DNA of 64,000 nt. Source: Caulobacter radicis. Lineage in GTDB: Bacteria > Pseudomonadota > Alphaproteobacteria > Caulobacterales > Caulobacteraceae. Below the pieces are notes generated by a model that saw nothing but the letters and a program-made list of their open reading frames with translations, was not told where the DNA came from and made no database searches. How positions within the stretch are numbered: position 1 is the first letter of the stretch; each line of letters starts with the position of its first letter. Position numbers and translations under genes: made by a program. The stretch is taken from NCBI RefSeq assembly GCF_003094615.1, contig NZ_QDKO01000014.1:47267-111266 (forward strand), in the 5' to 3' direction. Positions 51,388 through 61,068 of the stretch are shown here, piece after piece.

Positions 51388-52329
51388 ATGAGCCAACGCC
51401 CCCTCGGCCGCTCCGGCCTCTCGATCGCCCCGCTGGTGTTCGGCGGCAACGTCTTTGGCTGGACGGCGGACGAGGCGACCTCGTTTCGCCTGATCGACGC
51501 CTTCGTCGACGGCGGCTTCGACGCGATCGACACGGCCGACGTCTATTCGGCCTGGGTTCCGGGCCATGAGGGCGGCGAGTCCGAGGCGACCATCGGCCGC
51601 TGGCTGGCGGCCGGCGGCAAGCGCGACCGCATCAAGATCCTGACCAAGGTCGCCAAGTGGCCCAAGCGGCCGGGCTTGTCGGCCGCCAACATCGTCGCGG
51701 CGCTGGAAGACTCGCTGCGCCGTCTGAACACCGACCATGTCGACCTCTACCAGTCGCACGAGGACGACGAGAACACGCCGCTCGACGAGACGCTGGAGGC
51801 TTTCGACCGGCTGGTGAAGGCCGGCAAGGCGCGGGCGATCGGCGCCTCGAACTTCACGCCCGATCGCCTGGAGGCCTCGCTGAAGACCTCGGCCGACAAG
51901 GGCCTGGTGCGATACGAGTCGATCCAGCCGAAGTTCAATCTCTACGACCGCGACGAGGTCGAGGGGCCGCTGGCTGACCTCGCGGCGCGCGAGGGGGTCG
52001 GGATCATCCCGTTCTACGGCCTGGCCGCCGGCTTCCTGACCGGCAAGTACCGCAGCGAGGCCGACCTTGAGGGCAAGGCCCGCGGGCGTACGGTGAAGGG
52101 CTATCTCAACGACAAGGGCCTGAGGATCCTGGCCGCCCTCGACGAGGCGGCCGAGGTCACGGGCGCCACCCAGGCCCAGGTCGCCCTGGCCTGGATCGTC
52201 GCCCATCCGGCCATCACCGCGCCGATCGCCAGCGCCACCAGCGTCGCGCAGCTGGAGGAGCTGCTGGCGGGCGTGCGCCTGACCCTGTCGCCCGAGGTCA
52301 TCGCGGCCCTGGACGCGGCCGGGCGGTAG
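51388..52329 (+). CDS. Aldo/keto reductase
   Basis: The 313-residue TIM-barrel NADPH oxidoreductase shows GFDAIDTADVYS (catalytic Asp and Tyr), the catalytic Lys in IKILTKVAKW, the His in DLYQSHEDD, and the NADPH-binding C-terminus IASATSVAQLEELL. The group resembles YajO/Tas-like AKRs that reduce aldehydes. AAGGA precedes the ATG at 51388. It runs in the same direction as the methyltransferase 63 bases on; an operon is possible. Confidence 0.93.
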   Translation: MSQRPLGRSGLSIAPLVFGGNVFGWTADEATSFRLIDAFVDGGFDAIDTADVYSAWVPGHEGGESEATIGRWLAAGGKRDRIKILTKVAKWPKRPGLSAANIVAALEDSLRRLNTDHVDLYQSHEDDENTPLDETLEAFDRLVKAGKARAIGASNFTPDRLEASLKTSADKGLVRYESIQPKFNLYDRDEVEGPLADLAAREGVGIIPFYGLAAGFLTGKYRSEADLEGKARGRTVKGYLNDKGLRILAALDEAAEVTGATQAQVALAWIVAHPAITAPIASATSVAQLEELLAGVRLTLSPEVIAALDAAGR

Positions 52330-52392
52330 TCGACAGCCGCGAGGCGAACGGCTATTCCTTGTTGAGATCAATTCTCAACTAAGGGGCCGCCG

Positions 52393-53256
52393 ATGACCGA
52401 GCGCAACGTGAACCAGATCTCCGACTGGAACGGCCGCACCGGCGAGCGCTGGGTGGCCAACCAGGCGCGGCTCGACCGCATGCTCCAAGACTATGGCCAG
52501 GCGGCGATCGCCGCCGCGGCGCCGGCCGCCGGCGAGCAGGTGCTGGACATCGGCTGCGGGGCCGGGGCGGGCAGCCTGGAGATCGCCGCCCTGGTCGGGC
52601 CGTCGGGCGCGGTGCTGGGCGTCGACGTTTCCGAGCCGCTGGTCGCCCGGGCGCGCGAGCTGGCGGCCGAGACGGCCAATGTGAGGTTCCAGGTGGCCGA
52701 CGCCAGCCGGGCGCTGCTGCCGGTCGAGCAGTTCGACCTGCTGTTCTCGCGCTTCGGAGTGATGTTCTTCGACGAGCCCGCCCAGGCCTTCGCCCACATG
52801 CGGCGGGCGCTGAAGCCGGGCGGGCGCCTCGCCTTCGTCTGCTGGCGCGGGGCGGGCGAGAACGACTGGGTGCGCCTGCCGATGAAGGCCATCGCGCCGA
52901 TCGTCGGGGCGCCCGCCCCGCCGCCGCCCGAGGCGCCGGGGCCGTTCTCGTTCGGCGACAGGGCGCGGGTGGAGCGGATCCTCGGCGAGGCCGGCTTCGC
53001 CGATGTCGCCTTCACGGCCATCGACCATCCGATCACCTTCGGCGAGGGCGAGACCCGGCAGGCGGCGATCGAGGACGCGGTGGACCTGGCCTTCCAGGTC
53101 GGTCCGCTGACCCGGGCCCTGGCCGATCAGCCGGAAGCGGTGCGAGCGCAGGCGATCCCGCCGGTGCGCGAGGCCTTCGCGGCCAAGGCCGTGGGCGAGG
53201 CGGTGGTGATCGAGGGCGCGGGCTGGGTGGTCACGGCGCGTAACGTAGCCGCTTGA
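52393..53256 (+). CDS. Class I SAM-dependent methyltransferase
   Basis: The 287-residue protein has motif I VLDIGCGAGAGSLEIA (about 50-65), the acidic VLGVDVSEPL, motif post-I VADASRALLP, motif IV FDLLFSRFGVMFF, and the LKPGGRLAFVCWR segment typical of UbiE/type-11 methyltransferases. Members act on small molecules; the substrate is unknown. The start is ATG after AAGGGG. The C-terminal 130 residues vary in this group. Confidence 0.9.
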   Translation: MTERNVNQISDWNGRTGERWVANQARLDRMLQDYGQAAIAAAAPAAGEQVLDIGCGAGAGSLEIAALVGPSGAVLGVDVSEPLVARARELAAETANVRFQVADASRALLPVEQFDLLFSRFGVMFFDEPAQAFAHMRRALKPGGRLAFVCWRGAGENDWVRLPMKAIAPIVGAPAPPPPEAPGPFSFGDRARVERILGEAGFADVAFTAIDHPITFGEGETRQAAIEDAVDLAFQVGPLTRALADQPEAVRAQAIPPVREAFAAKAVGEAVVIEGAGWVVTARNVAA

Positions 53257-53389
53257 GGGTCGGACGGAGGGGCGCTCCCGCCGTGGCGGCGCTCTCCCGA
53301 GCGCCCCTCCGTCCTTCCGGCGTCGTCTCCGGCAAGCCGACGCAAAACCTCCCGCCAGAGCACGGGAGGAAACTCTCGATATCGCCCCG

Positions 53390-53935
53390 TCAGGCGATCA
53401 GGCGGCCGTCCAGGCTGGCCAGGCGCAGGCGCGGGGCCTCGGCGTTGGTCGGGGCCAGGGCCTGGATCCGGCGCACGCCCAACTCGTAGGCCGGGCGGCC
53501 CATCAGGCGCTGCATCATGGCGATCGGCTGGTAGAGGCCCAGGAACCGGTCGGCCTCGCCGCTGGCGCCGGTCATCGGGGCCAGCAGCACCTCCATGCCG
53601 ACGGAGGCCACGCCATGGGCGCGGATGTCGGCGGTGACGACCACCGGCTCGCCCCGGCGGCGGGCCACTTCCAGCGCCGACTTCACCTCCAGCCGGTGGG
53701 ACAGCGCCCACATCGACAGCTGGTCCTCGCCGCGCAGGTCGCGGGCGTGCAGATCGGTGACGAAACCGCCGGCCAGGCGGAAGGGATAGCGTCCGTTTCC
53801 GCGTCCGAGGATGAACACCTGGGGCAGCAGGTCGAGGAAATCGCCCGGATCGACGCTGGCGCGCGCGGGCATCCGGCCGTCGCCGGCCCGGTTTCGCCAA
53901 TAGTCTATCAACCGTTCCGTGCTTGGATGGAACAT
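53390..53935 (-). CDS. Single-domain PAS protein (PAS_5, MopJ-like)
   Basis: The 181-residue protein belongs to the PAS_5 family common in Caulobacterales and Sphingomonadales. It begins HPSTERLIDYWRNRAGDG and continues with the PAS core (LLPQVFILGR, PFRLAGGFVTDLHARDLRG, MEVLLAPMTG). MopJ, a single-domain PAS protein of Caulobacter involved in motility and stress control, has this family fold; whether this is its orthologue cannot be decided here. AGGGGACGACG precedes the ATG at 53935. Confidence 0.78.
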   Translation of the reverse strand: MFHPSTERLIDYWRNRAGDGRMPARASVDPGDFLDLLPQVFILGRGNGRYPFRLAGGFVTDLHARDLRGEDQLSMWALSHRLEVKSALEVARRRGEPVVVTADIRAHGVASVGMEVLLAPMTGASGEADRFLGLYQPIAMMQRLMGRPAYELGVRRIQALAPTNAEAPRLRLASLDGRLIA

Positions 53936-54112
53936 CGTCGTCCCCTTGCGGGTCCTTCCGCGGTCCATTTCGACCGCATGGGGCTTGCTAGGAGAACCGG
54001 GCCAGGGGCCCCGTCGTATCGTCTTGGCACAGAGTCGAGGCGTGGCGGGCCCATGGCGCGCTTCTTGCTGGAGAACCGGCCGGAAGACGTCGCTGTGTGA
54101 AGGGGAGACGCC

Positions 54113-55027
54113 ATGACGGCGCCGAAACTGACCGTGTCCAAGCTGTGGATCGCCATCGGGGCGGCCGTAGCCGGACTCTTCGTGGGCGGCGTCGCCTATG
54201 CCCAATGCAACAGCGGCTGCACGCCGACGCCTCCGACCTGCTGCGCGCCTCCGCCCGCGCCGCCGCGCCCGCCCAAGCCGCCGACCGGCTGCGACAATGG
54301 CTGCGGCGGCGGTGGTGGCGGCCACTGGGGCGGCGGCGGCAAGACCAACGTCAACGTGAACGTCAACGTGAACGCCAATGCGAGCGCCAACGCCTCGGTG
54401 CGCGCCGGATCGAACGCCTCGGCCGGCGCGACGGTGTTCTACGGCGGCGGCGCCCATGGCGGCTACTATTCGGGCCCGCAGCCCACCGGCTACATCCAGG
54501 GCCTGAACGTCACCGGCGGCGAAGCCGCGCGTCGCACGGCCTATGAGGCCACCCGTACCCGCTTCAAGCGCGTCGTCGTCCGCGCCGTCTGCCTGGACGA
54601 CAAGGACATCCCGCACCCGGCCTCGCAGGTCACGCCCGACCGCGAGATCGACGACCTCTATGACGGCGAACTCTATCGCTGCATCGCCGGCAGCCGCATG
54701 CAGTACGTGGTGGGTGAGTATTCCGGCCTGATCGACGCCAGCACCGGCGGCCAGACCTATATCTGCGCCAAGAACGAGGCGCTGTATCACGTCCCCGGCG
54801 TGCGCGGCGGCCAAGGCGGCGAAGGCGGGACCCTGATCTGCCGTCCGCAGCGCCCGGCCCGCGACTGCAACGAGCGCTCGCTGCTGCGCCGCTACGGCGC
54901 CGGCGTGAAGATCCTGTCGATCATGACCACCGAGACCTACACCGCCTATCGCGAGGAGACCGTGCGCGAGTCCAGCTCCAGCATGAGCCTCAGCCTCGAC
55001 GGCGGCGTCGGCGGGGTGGTTTACTAG
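54113..55027 (+). CDS. Secreted Cys/Gly/Asn-rich protein of unknown function
   Basis: The 304-residue protein starts with a signal-like membrane segment (LWIAIGAAVAGLFVGGVAYAQ). A Cys/Pro segment follows (CNSGCTPTPPTCCAPPP), then PPKPPTGCDNGCGGGGGG and an Asn alternation (KTNVNVNVNVNANASANASV, residues about 77-96). The rest is a conserved globular part with four or more cysteines (VVRAVCLDDKD, ELYRCIAG, TYICAKNEA, TLICRPQRPARDCNE), so disulfides are likely. No family recognised; it looks like a surface or periplasmic structural protein. A strong terminator follows. Confidence 0.75.
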   Translation: MTAPKLTVSKLWIAIGAAVAGLFVGGVAYAQCNSGCTPTPPTCCAPPPAPPRPPKPPTGCDNGCGGGGGGHWGGGGKTNVNVNVNVNANASANASVRAGSNASAGATVFYGGGAHGGYYSGPQPTGYIQGLNVTGGEAARRTAYEATRTRFKRVVVRAVCLDDKDIPHPASQVTPDREIDDLYDGELYRCIAGSRMQYVVGEYSGLIDASTGGQTYICAKNEALYHVPGVRGGQGGEGGTLICRPQRPARDCNERSLLRRYGAGVKILSIMTTETYTAYREETVRESSSSMSLSLDGGVGGVVY

Positions 55028-55051
55028 GCCGCTCCCAACGTCTCGAACGAC

Positions 55052-55090
55052 AAAGGCCTCCGCCCGAAAGGACGGAGGCCTTTTTCTTTT
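55052..55090 (+). terminator. Terminator after the secreted-protein gene
   Basis: AAAGGCCTCCG pairs with CGGAGGCCTTT around ten bases and runs into TTTTTCTTTTT. A textbook intrinsic terminator. Confidence 0.92.
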
Positions 55091-55294
55091 TCCTCCCCCG
55101 CTTGCGGGGGAGGGGGACCGCGAAGCGGTGGAGGGGGCGAGACCGGGCGCTGTGCCGGCCGTCGCCCCCTCCGTCACGGCGCGTATCCGCGCCGCGCCAC
55201 CTCCCCCGTTTCACGGGGGAGGAGTGAAGTCAGTGGGAGCCGAAAACGGCCCCCTCCGGCCCTTCGGGCCGCCTCCCCCAGAGGGGGAGGATCT
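55091..55294. repeat. Palindromic GGGGGAGG-type intergenic repeat, copy 2
   Basis: A 200-base mosaic of CCTCCCCC and GGGGGAGG blocks with inner hairpins (CCGCGAAGCGG, CGGCGCGTATCCGCGCCG) lies between the convergent secreted-protein and M16 peptidase genes. It is the same family as 2878-3012 and 59703-59834. Confidence 0.8.
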
Positions 55295-55299
55295 TTGCC

Positions 55300-58227
55300 T
55301 CACTTCTCCGGCCGCACCTCGAAGGTCCAGCTCTTGTCGTCGGCCAGGAAGGTGCGGGCGGCCTTCTGGACGTCGGCGGTGGTGACGCGCTGCAGGCCGG
55401 CGATCACCGAGCGGGTGGCGTCGAGCAGGCGCGGGTCGGTCTGGGCGCCCGACAGCGCGCCCAGCCAGTATTCGTTGGTCTCGCGAGCCTTCTCCAGCTG
55501 GTCGATGCGCGGCAGCTTGGCCCGCTCCAGTTCGTCGGCGGTGACCGGCTTGTCGCGCAGGTCGGCGGCGATCTGGCGGACGCTGGCGACCACCTGGTCG
55601 ATCTTCTCGGGCGGAACCTCGACCGACAGGCCGATATAGCCCCAGCCCGGGAAGGTGGCGTTGTGGGTGGCCGAGACCGAGGGCGAGTAGGTCGCGCCCT
55701 GCTTCTCGCGCAGTTCGTCCGTCAGGCGCAGCTGCATCACCGAGGCCAGGACCTGGGTGTTGCGCGAGCGTTGCAGGTCGCTGAACAGGTCGTCGGTCTT
55801 CCAGGCCATGAACAGCAGGCCCTGGTCGGCGCGGCCCTTGTGGGTGCGCACCACCGGAACCTTGGACGGGGCGGGGAAGGCGATCCTGGCCGCGTCGGCC
55901 GGCGCCGCGACGCCGGTGCGGACGGGCAGGGCGCCGAAGGTCTCGCCGACGGCGGCGATCGCCTTCTCCACCGTGGTGTCGCCCACCACGACGATCTCGA
56001 TCTGGCCGGTCGACAGCGGACCGCCCACGGCCGCCTTCAGCTGGTCGATCGAGCCGTCGGCGATCTCCTTGCGGTCGGGGAAGGCGAAGCGTTCGTCGCC
56101 GGGGTGCATCAGCGACGACAGGTCTCGGCCGACCACGCCGCTGCTGGTGCGCTCCAGCTGGTCGTGGATCGTGCCGTAATAGGTCTTCACGCGGTTGAAG
56201 GCCTCGGGCCGCCAGCCGGCGTCCGACGCGTAGGCCGCCAGCACCTGCAGCTCGGTGGAGAGGTCCTCGGGCCGGGTGCGGCCCGACAGCACGAAGGCGT
56301 CGTCCTCGACGCCGAGGCCGGCGTTCCAGACCTTGCCGGTCAGCACCTGCTCCATGTCCTGGGCGGTGATCTGCTTGAGGCCGCCTTCGATCATCGACGA
56401 GGCCGACCACAGCGGGCTCTGGCCGGTCTTGGACAGGTCGAGCAGGCCGTTGCCGATGCGGGCCTTCACCAGGATCTGGTCGTCGCGGAACTTGGTCGGC
56501 TTGACCGTCAGGCGCACGCCGTTCTCGAAGCGCACGAAGACGGCGTCCAGGTCGGTGACGTCCTTCTGCTCGACCGCCTTGCCGGTCGGACCGAACACCG
56601 CATAGGGCCAATTGGTGGCGACAGGCGCCGCCGGCGGGGTGACGGGGGTCTTGCCGGCTTCCTGGTAGGCGGCGGTGACCGTGGCCTCGCCGCCGTCGAT
56701 GGCGGTGGGCGTGGGCAGCACGATCAGCGGGCCCTGGCCGGCGAACAGCGACTTGACCGCTGCCGAGACGGCGTCGGCCTTCAGGTCCTTGGTGATGGCC
56801 TCGAAGGCGGCCAGGTTCTGAGACGGGCTGGTGGGCACCTCGCGGTCGCCCAGCGCGCCGATGATCTGGCCGGCCAGGGCGGGCGTGCGCTGGGTGGCCT
56901 CGCCGGCGGCGGCGGCCACGTAGGAGGCGCGCATGGCGGCGATCTCGCGGTCCAGCTCGTCCTGGCGCACGCCGAACTGCATCAGCCGGCGCTGTTCCTG
57001 GTCGAGCACCTGCAGGGCGGTCTTCCAGCCGCCCGGCTTCACCTGGGCGAATAGGCCGTTGATCTGGGCGGCGTGGTACTGGTCGTTGCGCAGGGCGCCG
57101 GCCGAGATGAACGGCGGCTCGGCGCTGCGGGTCAGGGCGCGCAGGCGGCGGTTCAGCACCGCCATGCCCAGCGACTCCAGCATGTATTCGCGGTCGGACG
57201 CCTTGCTCTCGACGCGCAGGTCGGGCGACTGCACCCAGCCCAGCTGGACGGACTCGCCCGAGCCCGGCTCGACGATGACCTTGGCGGTCAGGCCGCGCTG
57301 GGCGACGGGGCCAAGGTCAGGGCGCTTGCCCGGTTCGCCCTGGCCCTTCCAGTCGCCGAACTTGGCCTTGATCTTGGCCTCCATGGCGTCGACGTCGAAG
57401 TCGCCGACGGCCACGAACACCGCGTTCTCGGGGCGATACCAGGCCTGGTAGAAGTCGCGGATGCGCTGGGCCGGAGCGGTGGAGATCACCTCGGTCGTGC
57501 CGATCGGCAGGCGCGAGGGCGGCCGCTGGCCTTCCAGGTTGAAGGCGAAGCCCTGCTTGAAGACGCGATAGCCGGGGCTGTCGCGGGTGCGCTCCTCCGA
57601 CAGCACCACGCCGCGCTCGCGGTCGACGGCGGCGGGGTCGATGGTCAGCTCGCCGGCCGCTTCGCGCAGCAGCATCATGGCGTCGTCGACCGTGCCGTCG
57701 TCGGTCTTGGGCAGGTCGAGGGTGTAGGTCGTCTCGTCGAAGCTGGTCGAGGCGTTGGTGTCGGCCCCGAAGGCCAGGCCCCGGCGCTCGAGGATCTTGA
57801 CCATCTCGCCTTCGGGCACGTTCCTCGACCCGTTGAAGGCCATGTGCTCGAGGAAGTGGGCCAGGCCCTGCTGGTCGTCGGCCTCCATCAGCGAGCCGGC
57901 GTCGAACCACAGGCGCAGCGCGCCCTGGCCGGGCGGGGTGGCGTTCTTGCGGATGGCGTAGCGCATGCCGTTCTCCAGCACGCCGAAGCGGATGGCCGGA
58001 TCGACGGCGACGTCCGAGACCTCGTGCGGCCACTGGCCCGGCTTGAGGTCGGAGAACTGGGGTCCCGAGGTCTTGGCCGGCGCCTGGGCCGGGGGCGCCT
58101 TGGGCGCGGCCACCTTGGGCGCGTCGTCCTTCTTGCCCGAGCCGGGCATGACCGAGGAAAGGGTGGAGCAGGCGGTGAGCGCCAGGCCGGCGGAAACGAC
58201 GAGCGCCAGGCGCGAGACAGAGATCAT
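55300..58227 (-). CDS. M16-family zinc metallopeptidase lipoprotein
   Basis: The 975-residue protein has a lipoprotein signal (LALTACSTLSS, lipid-modified Cys at 20). An active M16 domain carries the inverted zinc motif HFLEH (124-128) and the distal Glu region (about 200). Two further M16 halves follow, the later ones lacking the zinc motif, as in PqqL/pitrilysin-like two-domain proteins. It probably digests peptides in the periplasm. I chose the ATG at 58227 because it starts the lipoprotein signal; a 20-codon upstream extension would block it. It faces the beta-lactamase-fold gene divergently. Confidence 0.9.
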   Translation of the reverse strand: MISVSRLALVVSAGLALTACSTLSSVMPGSGKKDDAPKVAAPKAPPAQAPAKTSGPQFSDLKPGQWPHEVSDVAVDPAIRFGVLENGMRYAIRKNATPPGQGALRLWFDAGSLMEADDQQGLAHFLEHMAFNGSRNVPEGEMVKILERRGLAFGADTNASTSFDETTYTLDLPKTDDGTVDDAMMLLREAAGELTIDPAAVDRERGVVLSEERTRDSPGYRVFKQGFAFNLEGQRPPSRLPIGTTEVISTAPAQRIRDFYQAWYRPENAVFVAVGDFDVDAMEAKIKAKFGDWKGQGEPGKRPDLGPVAQRGLTAKVIVEPGSGESVQLGWVQSPDLRVESKASDREYMLESLGMAVLNRRLRALTRSAEPPFISAGALRNDQYHAAQINGLFAQVKPGGWKTALQVLDQEQRRLMQFGVRQDELDREIAAMRASYVAAAAGEATQRTPALAGQIIGALGDREVPTSPSQNLAAFEAITKDLKADAVSAAVKSLFAGQGPLIVLPTPTAIDGGEATVTAAYQEAGKTPVTPPAAPVATNWPYAVFGPTGKAVEQKDVTDLDAVFVRFENGVRLTVKPTKFRDDQILVKARIGNGLLDLSKTGQSPLWSASSMIEGGLKQITAQDMEQVLTGKVWNAGLGVEDDAFVLSGRTRPEDLSTELQVLAAYASDAGWRPEAFNRVKTYYGTIHDQLERTSSGVVGRDLSSLMHPGDERFAFPDRKEIADGSIDQLKAAVGGPLSTGQIEIVVVGDTTVEKAIAAVGETFGALPVRTGVAAPADAARIAFPAPSKVPVVRTHKGRADQGLLFMAWKTDDLFSDLQRSRNTQVLASVMQLRLTDELREKQGATYSPSVSATHNATFPGWGYIGLSVEVPPEKIDQVVASVRQIAADLRDKPVTADELERAKLPRIDQLEKARETNEYWLGALSGAQTDPRLLDATRSVIAGLQRVTTADVQKAARTFLADDKSWTFEVRPEK

Positions 58228-58447
58228 GGAGACCGTTCGATTACCGGAAGTGTCGGGGCGGCAGCTAAGCCTTCGCGCGTGGCGCAAGCAAGGCCGCGCG
58301 GCGGCGAAGTCGGCGTTCGGCGCTTCAGAACTGCAACATCCGCGCGTCTGGCCTGTGGGAAACTCGCCCGTGCGCCTTGCGGAAGGCGGGTCGGCCGCCC
58401 ACTCCCTAGAAGGCCGGAGCGCGTCCGGCGACGAGGGAGTGCGTCAC

Positions 58448-59692
58448 ATGCGTCTTTGGCTTGCGAGCGTTGCGGCCCCCGTCGCGATCCTGGCGGTTCT
58501 GTCCGGCGCGCCGGCTCTGGCGCAGGTCCAGGCGGCGCCGACCGCGATCGCCCAGGCGCCGGACGCCGCGCTTTCGGCCCGCATCGACGCGGTCGTCGAC
58601 CGCGCCATCGCCGACCAGCGGCTGGTGGGCGCGGTGGTGCTGGTCGCCCGCGACGGCAAGCTGGTCTATCACCGCGCCGCCGGCCTGGCCGACCGCGAGG
58701 CCCAGGCGCCGATGCGCGAGAACACCGTCTTCCGCCTGGCCTCGGTGACCAAGCCCTTCGTCAGCGTGGCGATCATGCGCCTGGCCGAGGAGGGCAAGCT
58801 GTCGCTGGCCGATCCGGTGACCAGGTGGCTGCCCGACTTCAAGCCGGCCCTGGCCGACGGCTCGACGCCCACGATCACGCTCGGCCAGCTGCTCAGCCAC
58901 ACCGCCGGCCTGACCTATGGCCTGGCCGAAAGGGCCGACCATCCCTACCACCAACTGGGCGTCTCGGACGGCCTCGACATCTCGGGCCTGACGCTGGACG
59001 AGGACGTCGCCCGGATCGGCAAGGGGCCGCTGGCCTTTGCGCCGGGTTCGGCCTGGCGCTATTCGCTGGCCATCGACGTGCTGGGGCTGGTGGCCGAGAA
59101 GGCCGACGGCCGGTCGCTGCCGCAGGTGGTGGCGCGGACCGTCACCGGCCCGCTGGGGCTGAAGGACGCCGGCTTCCAGGCGACCGACCCTGCCCGTCTG
59201 GCCACGCCCTACGCCAACGCAGCGCCAGCGCCGACGCGGATCACCGACAACCAGGACGTCTCGCTGGGCGCCACCGCCGTGCGCATGGCCCCCAGTCGCG
59301 CCGTCGACCCGGCCGCCTTCCCCTCGGGCGGGGCGGGCATGGTCGGCACGGCCGGCGACGTGCTGGCCCTGCTGGAAGCCGTGCGCACCGGGGGCGGCGG
59401 CGTGCTTTCGGCCGCCAGCGTCAAGGCGATGACCACCGACCAGGCCGGGATCAAGGCCGCCACCCAAGGCCCCGGCTGGGGCTTCGGCTACGGCTGGGCG
59501 GTGCTCGACGATCCGGCGATCGCCAAGACCCCGCAGGGCGCGGGGACCCTGGCCTGGGGCGGGGTCTATGGCCACAACTGGTTCGTGGATCCCAAGGCCA
59601 AGCTGACCGTGGTGCTGCTGACCAACACCGCCTTCGAAGGCATGAACGGCCAGGTGACGCGGGAACTGCGCGACGCGGTGTACGGGCGGTAG
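58448..59692 (+). CDS. Serine hydrolase of the beta-lactamase class C fold
   Basis: The 414-residue secreted protein (signal ending APALAQ) has the SxxK motif SVTK (S99, K102), the Tyr motif AWRYSLA, and a GHNWF segment in place of the KTG strand. These features fit esterase/DD-peptidase-like proteins such as EstB rather than a true AmpC. The substrate is unknown; resistance should not be inferred. It is divergent from the M16 peptidase and convergent with hfaD, with a palindromic repeat after it. Confidence 0.88.
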   Translation: MRLWLASVAAPVAILAVLSGAPALAQVQAAPTAIAQAPDAALSARIDAVVDRAIADQRLVGAVVLVARDGKLVYHRAAGLADREAQAPMRENTVFRLASVTKPFVSVAIMRLAEEGKLSLADPVTRWLPDFKPALADGSTPTITLGQLLSHTAGLTYGLAERADHPYHQLGVSDGLDISGLTLDEDVARIGKGPLAFAPGSAWRYSLAIDVLGLVAEKADGRSLPQVVARTVTGPLGLKDAGFQATDPARLATPYANAAPAPTRITDNQDVSLGATAVRMAPSRAVDPAAFPSGGAGMVGTAGDVLALLEAVRTGGGGVLSAASVKAMTTDQAGIKAATQGPGWGFGYGWAVLDDPAIAKTPQGAGTLAWGGVYGHNWFVDPKAKLTVVLLTNTAFEGMNGQVTRELRDAVYGR

Positions 59693-59702
59693 GGGGGAAA
59701 GG

Positions 59703-59834
59703 AACCTCCCCCTCTGGGGGAGGCGATCGCGTAGCGATCGAAGGGGGGAGTTGGTGGTGACTTTCCGACGCCGCTGAAGCTGAGAACGGCCCCCCACCGG
59801 CCTTCGGCCGCTTCCCCCTCTGGGGGAGGATCCC
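59703..59834. repeat. Palindromic GGGGGAGG-type intergenic repeat, copy 3
   Basis: The mosaic has outer arms CCTCCCCCTCTGGGGGAGG and inner hairpins (GCGATCGCGTAGCGATCG, CCGGCCTTCGGCCG). It occupies nearly the whole spacer between the beta-lactamase-fold gene and hfaD, which converge. Confidence 0.8.
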
Positions 59835-59838
59835 CTCT

Positions 59839-61068
59839 CTAGTTCGACCGCACGTAGAACGCCGCGTCGTTGCCGACCGCGCGGGCGGTGCTGGTCACCG
59901 AGCGGGCCGAGCCGGTGACGGTGGTGGTGGCGCGCGAGGAGACGTCGGCGTTGTTGACCTGGGTGTTGCTCGTGGTCATCGAGCCGCCGCAGGTTCCGCA
60001 GACATAGCCGCCCACCGAGTTGCCAGCCGCGCTGGCGCGGGCGCCGATGTCGTAGCCGTCGTGGCCCTCGGCGCTGGCGATCACCTCGACGCCGCCGCCG
60101 TCATTGGTCTGGACGTTGTCGAGCACCAGGGCCGCGCCCGTGTTGCTGACGACCGCGGCGTTGCCCACCCCGTAGGCGCTGCTGCCCGCCGCGCCGAACT
60201 GGTAGGACGTGGTCTCGGCCTGCGAGCGCACATAGGCGGTGTTGTACTGGTGGTTGGCCACGTCGAGCAGCGGGCCGACATTGGTGGCGTTGAGGTTGTT
60301 GCCCGCCGCCGAGGTCGAGGTTTCGGTCAGATAGGCGTTGCCATAGGCGGTGAACTTGCTGGCCTGCACCAGGTTTGCGGTGTTGCCCTGGTCGGTGATG
60401 ACGCGGGCGGCCGACTGGTTGGCGCCGTCGATGTCGATGTGGTTGCCCGCCGCCGTGCTGGCCACGGTCGAGGTTCCGCTGACGTACTGCACGATGGCGC
60501 CGCCGTCGGCCATGACGTCGCCCGAGTTGGCCTGGCTGATCCGCGCCCCGGCCGCGCCGTTCTGCAGCCACAGTCCCTGGGTGTTGCCGGTGGCCTGGGT
60601 GTCGATGGCGAGGTCGCCGGCCCGGGCGGTCTCGGCCTCGACCTGGCCGCGGGCGGTGACCGCGCCGCTGTTGGTCTGGACCATGAAGCCGCGGTAGGTC
60701 GCTTCTTCCGCCCCGGCGTTGCCGAAATTGCCGGCCGCCTGGGTCGCCACGACGCTGGAGGCGCCCATCGAGCCCGACGCATTGACCACCGTGTGGCCGT
60801 AGACCGAGCCCTGGTTCACCTGGTTGGAGGTGGCGTCGACGTCCACGCGCGAGCCCGCGATGCCGACATTGTTGCCGGTCGCCGAAGTCGATGCGCTGAC
60901 GCCTTCCTGGACGGTGACGACGTTCAGGGTCTGCTCGCTGAAGATGTCGCGCAGGTTCAGCTGGTCGTTGAGAGCCTGGCCCTGGGCGAAGGCGCTAGTA
61001 GCGGCCGCGACGCACAGAGGGATCGCTGCGATCGTTCCAGCGAGACGGATCTTCGCGGGTCTGCGCAT
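59839..61068 (-). CDS. hfaD: Holdfast anchor protein HfaD
   Basis: HfaD helps attach the holdfast polysaccharide to the stalk tip. The 409-residue secreted protein (signal ending TSAFAQ) is rich in Ala, Gly, Asn, Ser, Thr, with repeated TSATGNN / TAAGNH / SAAGNN units about every 45-50 residues, consistent with a repetitive beta structure. A lone CGTCGG pair of cysteines sits near residue 360. Its first 74 bases overlap the 3' end of hfaB, an unusually long overlap. Identification rests on the hfaA-hfaB context plus composition. Confidence 0.85.
   Translation of the reverse strand: MRRPAKIRLAGTIAAIPLCVAAATSAFAQGQALNDQLNLRDIFSEQTLNVVTVQEGVSASTSATGNNVGIAGSRVDVDATSNQVNQGSVYGHTVVNASGSMGASSVVATQAAGNFGNAGAEEATYRGFMVQTNSGAVTARGQVEAETARAGDLAIDTQATGNTQGLWLQNGAAGARISQANSGDVMADGGAIVQYVSGTSTVASTAAGNHIDIDGANQSAARVITDQGNTANLVQASKFTAYGNAYLTETSTSAAGNNLNATNVGPLLDVANHQYNTAYVRSQAETTSYQFGAAGSSAYGVGNAAVVSNTGAALVLDNVQTNDGGGVEVIASAEGHDGYDIGARASAAGNSVGGYVCGTCGGSMTTSNTQVNNADVSSRATTTVTGSARSVTSTARAVGNDAAFYVRSN

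Noticed and set aside
58448..59692. AmpC-type beta-lactamase
   Set aside because: Only the SxxK and Tyr motifs fit. The KTG motif is replaced by a GHNW segment typical of esterase-like relatives, so antibiotic resistance is not supported.
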